Virus record (IMG/VR): IMGVR_UViG_3300041955_000180
Span: 1-46,028 of that record
Reading direction: 5' to 3' (one strand)
Length of the DNA stretch: 46,028 bases
Source of the DNA: a virus
A program made the translations under genes and the position numbers. Numbering within the stretch: position 1 is the first letter of the stretch; each line of letters opens with the position of its first letter. The notes under the pieces were generated by a model that was given only the letters and a program-made list of their open reading frames with translations, did no database searches and was not told where the DNA came from. Below, one piece after another: positions 38,325 to 45,604 of the stretch.

Positions 38325-41069
38325 ATGCCAGATCAATTTCCAGCTCCGCCGGCCGGCGCGACGCCCGTTCCGGCGGCCGCGGATTTCCCTCCGCCTCCGG
38401 ACGGTTCGACGCCTGTGAGCCAGGACGGGCCGTTCATGCGCTTTTTTAAGAGCGCGGCCGCAGCGCTTCCGCATCCGATTGACGCCGTTAAGGAATGGTG
38501 GAACAAACCCGCAGAGTACGGTAAAGCGGCGGACGCGATGCACGTTCTCAGCCAGCTCCACGAACGCGCCGCGGCGATGGCCGAGAACAAGGGCAAACCC
38601 GTTAATCAGTGGGCCCACCCTCCAGTCACACCCGAGGAGCAGGCCATCATCGAAAAAGGCATGACCGCCAATCTGGCAACGGCGGACGACACGACGGGGA
38701 TGATGGGCCCGGCGCTTCTCGCCGGCGGACAGGCTCAAAAGGGCGACATCGCGGGAGCGGCAGGAACGCTCGTGGGGGGATATGGGGCGCCGGCGGCCGC
38801 GGGAGCTCTCGCGGATCCCTATGTCCGTGCAACTGCCGCGGACGCCGTCAAGACCGGGGCCAGGGCAACGGCCGCGGGAGTCAAAGCCGCGGCGCCCGAC
38901 GTCGGTGTAGGCGCAGCGAAGGTCGCGGGCGGGTACGCGGTCGCGCGGATTCCCGTTCCCGGAGTCAATCCCCTGTTCGAGGCCGTCGCTGGAGGCCCGA
39001 TCGTCGCCGGCGGCGTCAAGCAGATGGGTAGAGGCCTCGTCAAGGGCTTCGGCGCTTTGAAACAGTCGCTGGCCGACACCAGGGCGGCGACTTCGACCAG
39101 AATGGCCGGACCTGTGGCCGCGATGCCAGAAGCGGCGACGGCCGCGACCACAGCAGCTCAACCCGAGCCCATCGAGCCGACCGGTCAGATCCAGAAGCCC
39201 TCGAGCGCTGTTCCGGAGCCGCCGGCCGCAGGACCTGTCTCGGCGATGCCTGCGGCGTTCCCGCCTCCGCCTAAAGGCGCGGTTCCCGTGCCAGAAACGG
39301 CGGCCACGCCCTCGCCGGTACTTCCGACATCTGAAGGTAGCATCGCGCTCCGGGAAGGGCCTAGCGTCGCTCCCAGCGCCGACACAGAGACCGGAAATGT
39401 AACCCCGGCGGCAAATCTTAACCCCTCGGTTAAAATTCAACCGAGCGCGTCAGCTCCCGAGGCTGTCCCGGCGGAGCATCCGGCGGCCGAATATTTCCGG
39501 CGCGGCCTGCCCGCTCCGATGGCAGCCTACGTCAAAGATCAGACCGTCGCCGGCTACCTCAAGGATTTGGGAATTAATGACGATATTTGGGAAAAAGTCT
39601 CGGACGCGCAGCGCGATAAGTGGGTTCGCGATGCGACGAAGAAGCCGCGGGCCGGCCAGAATCCCGAACGAATCGGCGACATTTCCAAGATGCTGCGCGC
39701 GGACCCTCCGGAGCCAGGGACGCTGACGCCAGAGACCGAGGCGGAAATTTTACGCTTTCACCAGAACCAGACCGGCCTGGGGTTTGAAGCTCCGAAAAAT
39801 AGTGCTACACTACCGTCGGATGGAGCTGCGCAACCCAGCCAAGGAACGCAAGGACCGGGAGCAGGCGGACAAGGTCCGCCGGTTCAAGGGGCGCCTGGCC
39901 CAGGCGGCGGAGCAGGCCCGGCTTCGACTTCTGTCGTCATCCCAGGCGGCTCACCCGACATCCCCGTCCGCTACGCCGTCCGTGAACTGAGCGACATCCA
40001 AACGTCCCACAATGGGCTCACGTTTCAGCCCAACGCAAAGTATAGTCTCGTAAACGACAGAGACTACACGGTCCAGGACAACCAGGCCAAAGTCATCAAT
40101 GGCGCCCAGAACTTCAATCCGCGCCTGCACATCACCGACAATCCCGACGCCACGAATGGTCCGCCGATTGTCGATTCCCAAGGAAACGCCATAGGCGGCA
40201 ACGGCCGCGGGATGATGTTGCAGCGCGTTTATTCGTCGAACCCGAAGGCGGCCGCGGCTTATCGGGCGATGCTCGAAGAGAAGGCCCCTCAATTCGGAAT
40301 CGACCCGGCTGCGGTCAAAGCCATGAAGCAGCCCGTCCTGGTACGGGAGGTCGCGGACGCGGATCTTGCCAACTCCCAGAACGCGATCACGGACCTGAAC
40401 AAGACCGGGACGGCAGCGCTTCGGCCGGTGGAGCGAGCGATCGCGGACTCGAGGAGGGTCTCGCAGGGAACGCTCGATCACGTCGCGGCGCAGCTCGACG
40501 CCATCGGTCCGAATGCGACGCTAAACCAGGCGCTTAGCGGGAAAACGGGCGCTGGAATCCTCGGCAAGCTGATCGACGACGGCGTCATCACGCCACAGGA
40601 GCGCGCGGGCCTCGCGTCGGGCGATAACCTCACGGCCGCGGGTAAGAATCGGATCTCGCAGCTGCTCCTCGGCCGATTCTTCGCCGATCCCGCGCAGCTC
40701 GAGCGGATTCCGGCACCGATCGTCGGCAAGCTGGAACGGATCGCCGCGCCCCTTGCGCGGGTAGAAAGCTCGGCCGACTGGTCCCTCACGCCCAAGATCC
40801 AAGGCGCCCTTAGTCTGATCGAAGAGGCTGCGGTCCGCGGGAGCAGGAATCTTACGGACGTCGTCAAGCAAAGCGGCCTCTTTGGCGAGCAGAAATACAC
40901 GCCCGAGATTGTCGAGTTCGCAAAAAAACTCCAGAGAATGCCGGCGGCTAAGCTCCGCGCGGCTGTCACGCAATACGCGCAGGACGCGCGGTTCGCAAGC
41001 GCTGGGGAGGGCCTTTTCGGAGGAGGGCCCACGCCGGCCGATTCGTTCAATCAGGCATTCGGCAAATGA
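38325..41069 (+). CDS. Large putative ejection protein with ParB-superfamily (DdrB-like) domain (914 aa)
   Basis: It starts at the base after the previous stop. Residues 1-290 contain Pro-rich linkers and Ala/Gly-rich amphipathic stretches (GMMGPALLAGGQAQKGDIAG). Residues about 300-400 are a disordered Pro/Ala linker. After a helical block and another Gly/Pro linker, residues about 545-680 match a ParB/DdrB-like domain: DIPVRYAVRELSDIQTSHNG, GGNGRG (Asn626-Gly-Arg628) and QPVLVREV near 669. These occur in phage and plasmid proteins. The helical C-terminus has no helix-turn-helix typical of ParB. A parS-like site follows the stop codon. Confidence 0.6.
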   Translation: MPDQFPAPPAGATPVPAAADFPPPPDGSTPVSQDGPFMRFFKSAAAALPHPIDAVKEWWNKPAEYGKAADAMHVLSQLHERAAAMAENKGKPVNQWAHPPVTPEEQAIIEKGMTANLATADDTTGMMGPALLAGGQAQKGDIAGAAGTLVGGYGAPAAAGALADPYVRATAADAVKTGARATAAGVKAAAPDVGVGAAKVAGGYAVARIPVPGVNPLFEAVAGGPIVAGGVKQMGRGLVKGFGALKQSLADTRAATSTRMAGPVAAMPEAATAATTAAQPEPIEPTGQIQKPSSAVPEPPAAGPVSAMPAAFPPPPKGAVPVPETAATPSPVLPTSEGSIALREGPSVAPSADTETGNVTPAANLNPSVKIQPSASAPEAVPAEHPAAEYFRRGLPAPMAAYVKDQTVAGYLKDLGINDDIWEKVSDAQRDKWVRDATKKPRAGQNPERIGDISKMLRADPPEPGTLTPETEAEILRFHQNQTGLGFEAPKNSATLPSDGAAQPSQGTQGPGAGGQGPPVQGAPGPGGGAGPASTSVVIPGGSPDIPVRYAVRELSDIQTSHNGLTFQPNAKYSLVNDRDYTVQDNQAKVINGAQNFNPRLHITDNPDATNGPPIVDSQGNAIGGNGRGMMLQRVYSSNPKAAAAYRAMLEEKAPQFGIDPAAVKAMKQPVLVREVADADLANSQNAITDLNKTGTAALRPVERAIADSRRVSQGTLDHVAAQLDAIGPNATLNQALSGKTGAGILGKLIDDGVITPQERAGLASGDNLTAAGKNRISQLLLGRFFADPAQLERIPAPIVGKLERIAAPLARVESSADWSLTPKIQGALSLIEEAAVRGSRNLTDVVKQSGLFGEQKYTPEIVEFAKKLQRMPAAKLRAAVTQYAQDARFASAGEGLFGGGPTPADSFNQAFGK

Positions 41070-41075
41070 TTCTTT

Positions 41076-41091
41076 CGTTTCACGTGAAACA
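41076..41091. promoter_or_regulatory. parS: parS-like partition site
   Basis: CGTTTCACGTGAAACA matches the bacterial chromosomal parS consensus TGTTTCACGTGAAACA at 15 of 16 positions. The inner 14 bases (41077-41090) are a perfect palindrome. ParB binds such sites through a helix-turn-helix and spreads with CTP. The stem is not followed by a T-run, and its sequence is exactly that of the widely conserved centromere-like element, so a terminator is unlikely. Confidence 0.75.
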
Positions 41092-41098
41092 GCATCGT

Positions 41099-41109
41099 GG
41101 CAATCTAGA
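41099..41109 (+). promoter_or_regulatory. GGCAATCTAGA, variant of the recurrent motif
   Basis: It lies 8 bases after the parS-like site and 15 bases before ATG 41125, and resembles GGGCAATTC/GGCAATATAGA elements elsewhere in the genome. Confidence 0.3.
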
Positions 41110-41154
41110 CACAGAAGGGCGGCTATGAGCCCCACAGCAGGAGAATTTGATCTC

Positions 41155-41466
41155 ATGACACGGACGCAGTTCCGCGCAGCACTCGTCGGTTTTGGCGCCC
41201 GGATTCTTTTCATTGCGATCTGCTTCGGCGTAGTGGGAGGAGGCATCGAAGGCCTGATGTCTCAGACCTTTAACGTGCCGGAACGAGTGCGCGCCCTGGA
41301 GGTAGAAAACGAAGCCGATCACATGGTGCTCGAAATGATTAACAACCGGGTAGATTCGCTCGCGTCGGAGGTTTCCCAGCTCCACGGCATCGGGATCGGT
41401 GTAGGCGGCGCGCTCGGTATTCTGCAGATCGTCAGCTTGGTCGCGGCTCGCAAAGCGAGGCCATGA
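41155..41466 (+). CDS. Membrane protein with coiled coil, holin-like (103 aa)
   Basis: ATG 41155 has AGGAG at 41139-41143. ATG 41125 is an alternative adding ten residues. It has a hydrophobic segment (GARILFIAICFGVVGGGIEG), a coiled coil (ERVRALEVENEADHMVLEMI, NNRVDSLASEVSQL) and a second hydrophobic segment (GIGIGVGGALGILQIVSLVA), ending ARKARP. The coiled coil followed by a membrane span resembles XhlA-type lysis accessory proteins. A lysis role is plausible but unproven. Confidence 0.5.
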   Translation: MTRTQFRAALVGFGARILFIAICFGVVGGGIEGLMSQTFNVPERVRALEVENEADHMVLEMINNRVDSLASEVSQLHGIGIGVGGALGILQIVSLVAARKARP

Positions 41467-41648
41467 AAGCGGAGTATTTGGTCCACGGGACCCAGGTGGC
41501 CGCAGAGGCGACGCCTGCGCCTGCGCCCTTGACGATCGGTGGTAAACTGACTGCGATGCAGCTTGCTGCGCTCGACGCCGTGCTCGCCCTTTCGACGAAG
41601 GTGCGCACCCAAGCCGAAATCCTGTCCGAAAATTTAAAGGAGAAATAA
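41463..41648 (+). CDS. Small hypothetical protein (61 aa)
   Basis: It starts at an ATGA overlap with the membrane protein. KAEYLVHGTQVAAEATPAPA is followed by a helix (MQLAALDAVLALSTKVRTQA). The last bases carry the Shine-Dalgarno for the next gene. No family is recognised. Confidence 0.45.
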   Translation: MKAEYLVHGTQVAAEATPAPAPLTIGGKLTAMQLAALDAVLALSTKVRTQAEILSENLKEK

Positions 41649-41650
41649 CG

Positions 41651-41950
41651 ATGTCCACCCCCGCAGACGCGGTCCAAAATTTCGCCGCAGCGGAGCAAGC
41701 CAACTTGACCGCCATCGGCAAGAGCCTCACGGCGATCAGCACCGGAATCACGGCGCTCGATACGCTCATCCAGCAATTACAGGCCTCAATCGCGGCCGGC
41801 ACGTCGACGCTGAGTGCTGCCGATCAGGCGACGCTAACGGCCCTGACTGCGGCGTCCTCGGCCCTGGTGACGCAAGCAGCGGCCATCAATACCACCGCAC
41901 CGAGCTCGGTTCCCGTGGCGCCCGCTCCGCCGGCGGCGCCCGCAGGCTAA
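41651..41950 (+). CDS. Small Ala/Thr-rich coiled-coil protein (99 aa)
   Basis: SD AAGGAG lies before ATG 41651. There are heptad-like helices (NFAAAEQANLTAIGKSLTAI, STGITALDTLIQQLQASIAA) and a Pro/Ala tail. Proteins of this shape are common next to phage lysis genes and carry no enzymatic motif. Confidence 0.5.
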   Translation: MSTPADAVQNFAAAEQANLTAIGKSLTAISTGITALDTLIQQLQASIAAGTSTLSAADQATLTALTAASSALVTQAAAINTTAPSSVPVAPAPPAAPAG

Positions 41951-41960
41951 GTCGGGCCTT

Positions 41961-42377
41961 ATGCGGCTCGCACTATTGGCGCTGGCTCTCGCGTTTGGGA
42001 CCGGCGCCAACGCCCAGACCATCACCGACTATCCGACGGCGCCCACGGTCAAAACGCTGACCGTCGGAACACTGTCCTGCACGATCTGGAGCCAGAGCCC
42101 GAGTCCAGCCTTCGTTCAGGTTGCCTGCTGCAACACGACGTGTGCGGGTGTCTATTCCGGCCCGCTGGTGCTCAACACGATCTATGACGTGACGCTTTCC
42201 GACGTCTTCGGGGGGATCGAGATTCCCGGAGTGGGCGCGGCGATTTGGATGTTCTCTCCGACCACCACTCCCTCAGGCATAAACTACCAGATTTCAGTCC
42301 AGGCACTGACCGGTCCAGCGACGAATCCGCCGATTTCGCCGGCGACGGGGGAGCCCATCGAGACCGGCACGTTTTGA
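41961..42377 (+). CDS. Secreted protein with signal peptide and Cys motif (138 aa)
   Basis: RLALLALALAFGTGANAQ is a textbook Sec signal with a likely cut after ANA or NAQ. The mature part is beta-rich (TDYPTAPTVKTLTVGTLSCT, VYSGPLVLNTIYDVTLSDVF) with CCNTTC. The Cys pairs could form disulphides in the periplasm. The role is unknown. It is the last gene before the control region at 42378-42727. Confidence 0.6.
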   Translation: MRLALLALALAFGTGANAQTITDYPTAPTVKTLTVGTLSCTIWSQSPSPAFVQVACCNTTCAGVYSGPLVLNTIYDVTLSDVFGGIEIPGVGAAIWMFSPTTTPSGINYQISVQALTGPATNPPISPATGEPIETGTF

Positions 42378-42727
42378 CATAAACCCCACGACGAGGCGGC
42401 AGGGACGTAACGGGGTCAATATCGAGACGCGTCCCGAAGCTCGAACGGCCACCGAACAGCTGGAGGACGCTGAGGCCTTGACAATCGCGGATCAGGTGCT
42501 TCTCGACGGCGCGTGGAAACATCCAGCCGGTCCGCCTAGCTCCTCCCGTTGCGCGCACTTCTCGTCGCGATGGGTTTGAGCACCAAAGTACCTCAACCGG
42601 AAAAGTCCTTTTCATCCCGGCCAGTCTCGCACATCCCCGCAAAATTCGCATGGCCCATCGGTACTACGGTACTTTCTAAGGCGATTTGGGCGGCACGGAA
42701 TCCCGTATTCGATTGTATACTCCAAGC
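42378..42727 (+). promoter_or_regulatory. Regulatory gap before the early operon
   Basis: This is 350 bases without a gene I can support. The signals seen are GAAAAG-TC-CTTTTC (42600-42613, perfect inverted repeat), AAAGTACC (42585-42592) against GGTACTTT (42668-42675), a direct repeat GGTACT at 42660 and 42668, and a -10-like TATACT at 42716-42721. The -10 is only 6 bases before ATG 42728, so the transcript may be leaderless. No clear -35 box is found. This is the likely control point of the early/accessory operon. No T-run terminator is evident. Confidence 0.5.
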
Positions 42728-43000
42728 ATGAAGAAGGTGACATTCAACCGGGTCCAGAACGGGGTTTTCGAAATCCTGGTCGACGGCGTAAAGAACGAGC
42801 GCTGGGAGATCGTCAACGGCTGCGCTGGTCTGAGCGGCAGAGATACGCCGAACATCTACGTTCTCTGTAAGGACGACCTGCCCACGAAGATCCAGGGCAG
42901 TCTTCAGATGTGCAAGAAAGCGGCGGTTCAAATTCTGAGCCGCCTGGAACCGACCCAACGGAAATGGAATCCGGCAGGCGGAATAACGCAGGGGTTATGA
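42728..43000 (+). CDS. First gene of the early operon, hypothetical (90 aa)
   Basis: It has a strand/helix mix (KKVTFNRVQNGVFEILVDGV, DTPNIYVLCKDDLPTKIQGS) with a helix near the C-terminus (QMCKKAAVQILSRLEP). ATG 42728 is preferred because a -10-like box lies just upstream and an upstream start at 42686 has no support. The stop overlaps the next start (ATGA). Confidence 0.5.
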   Translation: MKKVTFNRVQNGVFEILVDGVKNERWEIVNGCAGLSGRDTPNIYVLCKDDLPTKIQGSLQMCKKAAVQILSRLEPTQRKWNPAGGITQGL

Positions 43001-43302
43001 CCATGAAAAACCAAATCATCACTTTCCTCGCGGCCGCTGGGTGGACCGATAACCCGCACCTGGGAGACCGGAGCGAAACATGGATGCTTTCGCCTGATGA
43101 ACAGTGGGAAGTCATCGCCTGGGAAGATGGCCGATGGTCGCTGTCGGAGCGCGATGCGGCAAACCCGGACGAATGGAATTACATCGCGGGCAGCCCGATT
43201 CATGCGTTCGAGGCTTACATGCTGAACCATGGCGTCGTTGACCCAGAGAGGGCGGTCGTCGCGGAGCACATCGCGCTCGGCTATGAGGATCTCCTGATAT
43301 GA
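42997..43302 (+). CDS. Hypothetical early protein (101 aa)
   Basis: It starts at an ATGA overlap (a second ATG lies two codons on). It contains IITFLAAAGWTDNPHLGDRS, WEVIAWEDGRWSLSERDAAN and a helical C-terminus (PERAVVAEHIALGYEDLLI). No family is recognised. It is coupled to the following gene by ATGA. Confidence 0.5.
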   Translation: MTMKNQIITFLAAAGWTDNPHLGDRSETWMLSPDEQWEVIAWEDGRWSLSERDAANPDEWNYIAGSPIHAFEAYMLNHGVVDPERAVVAEHIALGYEDLLI

Positions 43303-43487
43303 AAGCCACCGTCCTGTTTCAAGCGGCGGTGATTATTCAGCGCGCCGAAAACGGCCTCGGACGGTGCCTTTCGCGTGGCGAACGGTCCGACCTGATTCTC
43401 GACAATATGGCCGACGTTCCGGGCGTCGAAGAGGCGCACGCCATCGTGGACGAACTCCGCGACTGGGAAGACAAGGCCGAGGCCTAG
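43299..43487 (+). CDS. Small hypothetical early protein (62 aa)
   Basis: A helical start (KATVLFQAAVIIQRAENGLG) is followed by SRGERSDLILDNMADVPGVE and an acidic end (ELRDWEDKAEA). ATGA start overlap. No family is recognised. Confidence 0.45.
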   Translation: MKATVLFQAAVIIQRAENGLGRCLSRGERSDLILDNMADVPGVEEAHAIVDELRDWEDKAEA

Positions 43488-43522
43488 AACTTTTTCAATT
43501 GACTACGAAAGGATTACATTGT

Positions 43523-43999
43523 ATGCTCTCAAATTCAGTGACAACCGAGTGCGACATCTGCGGGCGCGATCCTTATCCGCTCAGTTATCCGAAACCGCCC
43601 CTGCATAAAGTCAGGGCCGGCCTTCTCGCCTGTTCCGTCTGCAAGTGCATTCTCGAACAGCTCCAGGCAGCCGTCGGTCCCGTCGCCAGAATGCACGCCG
43701 GCGCCGAGGTTTTTAACTCGTTCAACCACGACCGCGCCGACGCGATCCTCCGCGAGGCCAACTTCCACGACAGCGAGATCGACGACGCTTATGCGCAGGC
43801 GAAGCGCATCCAGACTGCCGCCTCTGGCTTCTGGAACAGCGCGAGTCTTCCCGGCGTCGTGCGTGACAACCTGGAACGCGCTGGCCACACTCCGGAAGAG
43901 GTTTCCTCGGCATTTGAGCTGTACTCGCGGGACCGCGCGAAGCTCTCGGCGCGGATCGCGACTTACGGCGCGCCGGAATACGGGACGGTGCGGTCATGA
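43523..43999 (+). CDS. Zinc-ribbon protein with long helical tail (158 aa)
   Basis: CDICGRDPYPL and CSVCKC in the first 45 residues form a zinc ribbon. The remaining region is helical (FNHDRADAILREANFHDSEI, DDAYAQAKRIQTAASGFW) with a HTPEEVSSAFELYSRDRAK segment. ATG 43523 has AAAGGA 12 bases upstream; the in-frame extension to 43364 overlaps the previous gene and is rejected. Function unknown. Confidence 0.5.
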   Translation: MLSNSVTTECDICGRDPYPLSYPKPPLHKVRAGLLACSVCKCILEQLQAAVGPVARMHAGAEVFNSFNHDRADAILREANFHDSEIDDAYAQAKRIQTAASGFWNSASLPGVVRDNLERAGHTPEEVSSAFELYSRDRAKLSARIATYGAPEYGTVRS

Positions 44000-44184
44000 T
44001 GGAAAGCTTGATCCCCTGGCAGGCGTGGGTGTTCCTGGTGGCGTTTGCGGCCGCAGTCGTGGCTCTGACATGGTATCTGCGAAAGATGGACCGGGAGCGC
44101 GAGCGCGAGGCGGAACGCCGGCGGCTAAAAGAGAGCGCGCAGCGCGCGTACGAAATGAATAAGGAATACCGATGGAACGGCTAG
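43996..44184 (+). CDS. Small single-span membrane protein (62 aa)
   Basis: An N-terminal transmembrane segment (WQAWVFLVAFAAAVVALTWY) is followed by a highly charged tail (LRKMDREREREAERRRLKES). The layout is that of i-spanin-like or small accessory membrane proteins, but no cysteine or partner is visible. The start is in an ATGA overlap. Confidence 0.5.
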   Translation: MMESLIPWQAWVFLVAFAAAVVALTWYLRKMDREREREAERRRLKESAQRAYEMNKEYRWNG

Positions 44185-44561
44185 ATCCTCCCCACATTCC
44201 GAACGCAGTCGCCCGCATTCCGGGTCCCAAGCGCAAAAGGGCGCCGCGGCACGCGATCACCCGGATGGTCGAAGTCGTCCGGTCCTTCTCGTTCAAGCTG
44301 AACGTCGGAAACTATGAGAGCCGCGACTTCTTTTGCTCCGAGAAGGCCGTGTGTCCGCTCGACAAGGCGGAAGAAGTTTCGGTCGCGCTCTATCAGTTTT
44401 GCAAGCGGCAAGTGCTTCGCGACGTGCGCGAATACGATGCCGAGCGGAAGGCGATCCTCGCCGGCGAGCTCCCACGGCCGGCGGTTCACCCAGTCGCAGC
44501 CACGAACGCCCGGGCGTTTGAACAGTACCAGGCCAAAAACGGGCAGGAGGTCGCGAAGTAA
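44172..44561 (+). CDS. Hypothetical early protein upstream of SSB-like gene (129 aa)
   Basis: It is a basic protein (PGPKRKRAPRHAITRMVEVV) with a beta-rich middle (SFSFKLNVGNYESRDFFCSE) and a helix (DKAEEVSVALYQFCKRQVLR). The stop abuts the next start (44562). I recall similar FSFKLNLGNYE phrases in phage proteins of unknown function. A nucleic-acid role is possible from basicity and neighbours. Confidence 0.5.
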   Translation: MERLDPPHIPNAVARIPGPKRKRAPRHAITRMVEVVRSFSFKLNVGNYESRDFFCSEKAVCPLDKAEEVSVALYQFCKRQVLRDVREYDAERKAILAGELPRPAVHPVAATNARAFEQYQAKNGQEVAK

Positions 44562-45260
44562 ATGGCACTCACGAGGCGATCAGAGAATCAAGCTGTCTTC
44601 CTCGAAGCAAAGCACTATTGCCTGTGGCGCGCGCTGAAAACGCAGGTGCCGGGCTGCGAAGTGGTCGAGGCCAACAATCCGCGGACTGGCGCGACCGTCA
44701 AGAAGTTTGGCTATCGGTACGACACGGTTGCGGGCATCGCGACGAAGCTCCTGAAGTACGACACCGAGCGGAAATATTCGCAGCGCTACTTCGGTTTCAA
44801 GCTACATCTGGTAGACGGTGCCGAGACCTACGTGATCGACATGCCCTACCACAGCCAACTCTTGCGCCGTTTCCTGCGCGTGGCCCGGGCCGTGGACTGG
44901 TCGAAGCCGCTCTCGATTACGGTTTTCAAGGGTAAGAAAAACGCTGGCGAAGTCGAGCCTACGGGTGTCTGGTTTCAGCAGCAAGGCCAAACGGTCAAGC
45001 CATATTACACGCGCGAACAGCCGCACGGAATGCCCGAGGCTACGCACGATTCAATTGAGGATCAGTGGGATTTCAAGGCCCAGCACCGCTGGTTGGTTGA
45101 GCGGCTCATCACGGAGACGATACCAGACATAGAGACGGCTGCGCGGAAAGTTGCCCCTCCGATTGAGCCGCATACCGAAGAGGAACGGGGGCAGGAACCA
45201 CCCGAGGACGAAGGTCCGCCAAACACGTGGGAAGCCGACAATTCGGACGTGCCCTTCTGA
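44562..45260 (+). CDS. Possible single-stranded DNA-binding protein (232 aa)
   Basis: The core contains strands and aromatic residues (GYRYDTVAGIATKLLKYDTE, RYFGFKLHLVDGAETYVIDM, SITVFKGKKNAGEVEPTGVW), consistent with an OB-like fold, though the match is not firm. The tail is acidic and Pro-rich (EEERGQEPPEDEGPPNTWE) and ends DNSDVPF, the same kind of acidic tip (D-D-x-(I/V)-P-F) by which bacterial SSB recruits replication and repair proteins. It sits among early genes with an HNH-like nuclease downstream (TGATG overlap). An SSB is inferred mainly from the tip. Confidence 0.5.
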   Translation: MALTRRSENQAVFLEAKHYCLWRALKTQVPGCEVVEANNPRTGATVKKFGYRYDTVAGIATKLLKYDTERKYSQRYFGFKLHLVDGAETYVIDMPYHSQLLRRFLRVARAVDWSKPLSITVFKGKKNAGEVEPTGVWFQQQGQTVKPYYTREQPHGMPEATHDSIEDQWDFKAQHRWLVERLITETIPDIETAARKVAPPIEPHTEEERGQEPPEDEGPPNTWEADNSDVPF

Positions 45261-45604
45261 TGCGCAGCGCCACACGAAAGAAAACCGGGAAGGACCCGCA
45301 GTTTTTGGAGTGGCTGCGCACTCAGCCGTGCGCGTGTTGCCGGCTTCTCGGTGTGGCGGCAATGGAGGGCCACAGGGCCACGGAGCATCGACAGCTTTCG
45401 GCCACGGAAGCGGCGCACGTGGCTGACCGCGGGCTCTCGCAGAAGTGCCCGGACCGGGAAGCGATCCCGCTCTGCGCCGAACACCACCGGCTCGACACGT
45501 TTTCGGCGCACCGAATGGGCAAGAAGTTCTGGGCCCACTACGGCGTCGATAAAAAGCAGCTGATCGAACGGCTCAATCGTGGATATGAGGAGGAAACTTC
45601 GTGA
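45260..45604 (+). CDS. HNH-like (DUF968-type) nuclease (114 aa)
   Basis: CACC (Cys24, Cys26, Cys27) and LCAEHH (Cys72, His75, His76) are the likely zinc ligands. EAAHVADRGLSQKCPDREAI holds the DAAH-like histidine (His53) and a downstream FSAHRMGKKFWAHYGVD segment completes the pattern. It resembles small phage HNH/DUF968 or NinG-type endonucleases that act on recombination or packaging intermediates. ATG 45260 overlaps the SSB-like stop (TGATG); a longer reading from 45227 is rejected. The stop overlaps the GTG of the next gene. Confidence 0.6.
   Translation: MRSATRKKTGKDPQFLEWLRTQPCACCRLLGVAAMEGHRATEHRQLSATEAAHVADRGLSQKCPDREAIPLCAEHHRLDTFSAHRMGKKFWAHYGVDKKQLIERLNRGYEEETS

Noticed and set aside
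39784-39990. Basic 68-codon frame inside the 914-residue gene
   Set aside because: It coincides with a low-complexity Gly/Pro linker of the main frame. Its Arg/Ala composition is that of a frame-shifted linker.
41076-41091. Interpretation of the palindrome as a rho-independent terminator
   Set aside because: There is no T-run, the stem is only 14 bases with no loop, and it matches the parS consensus at 15 of 16 positions.
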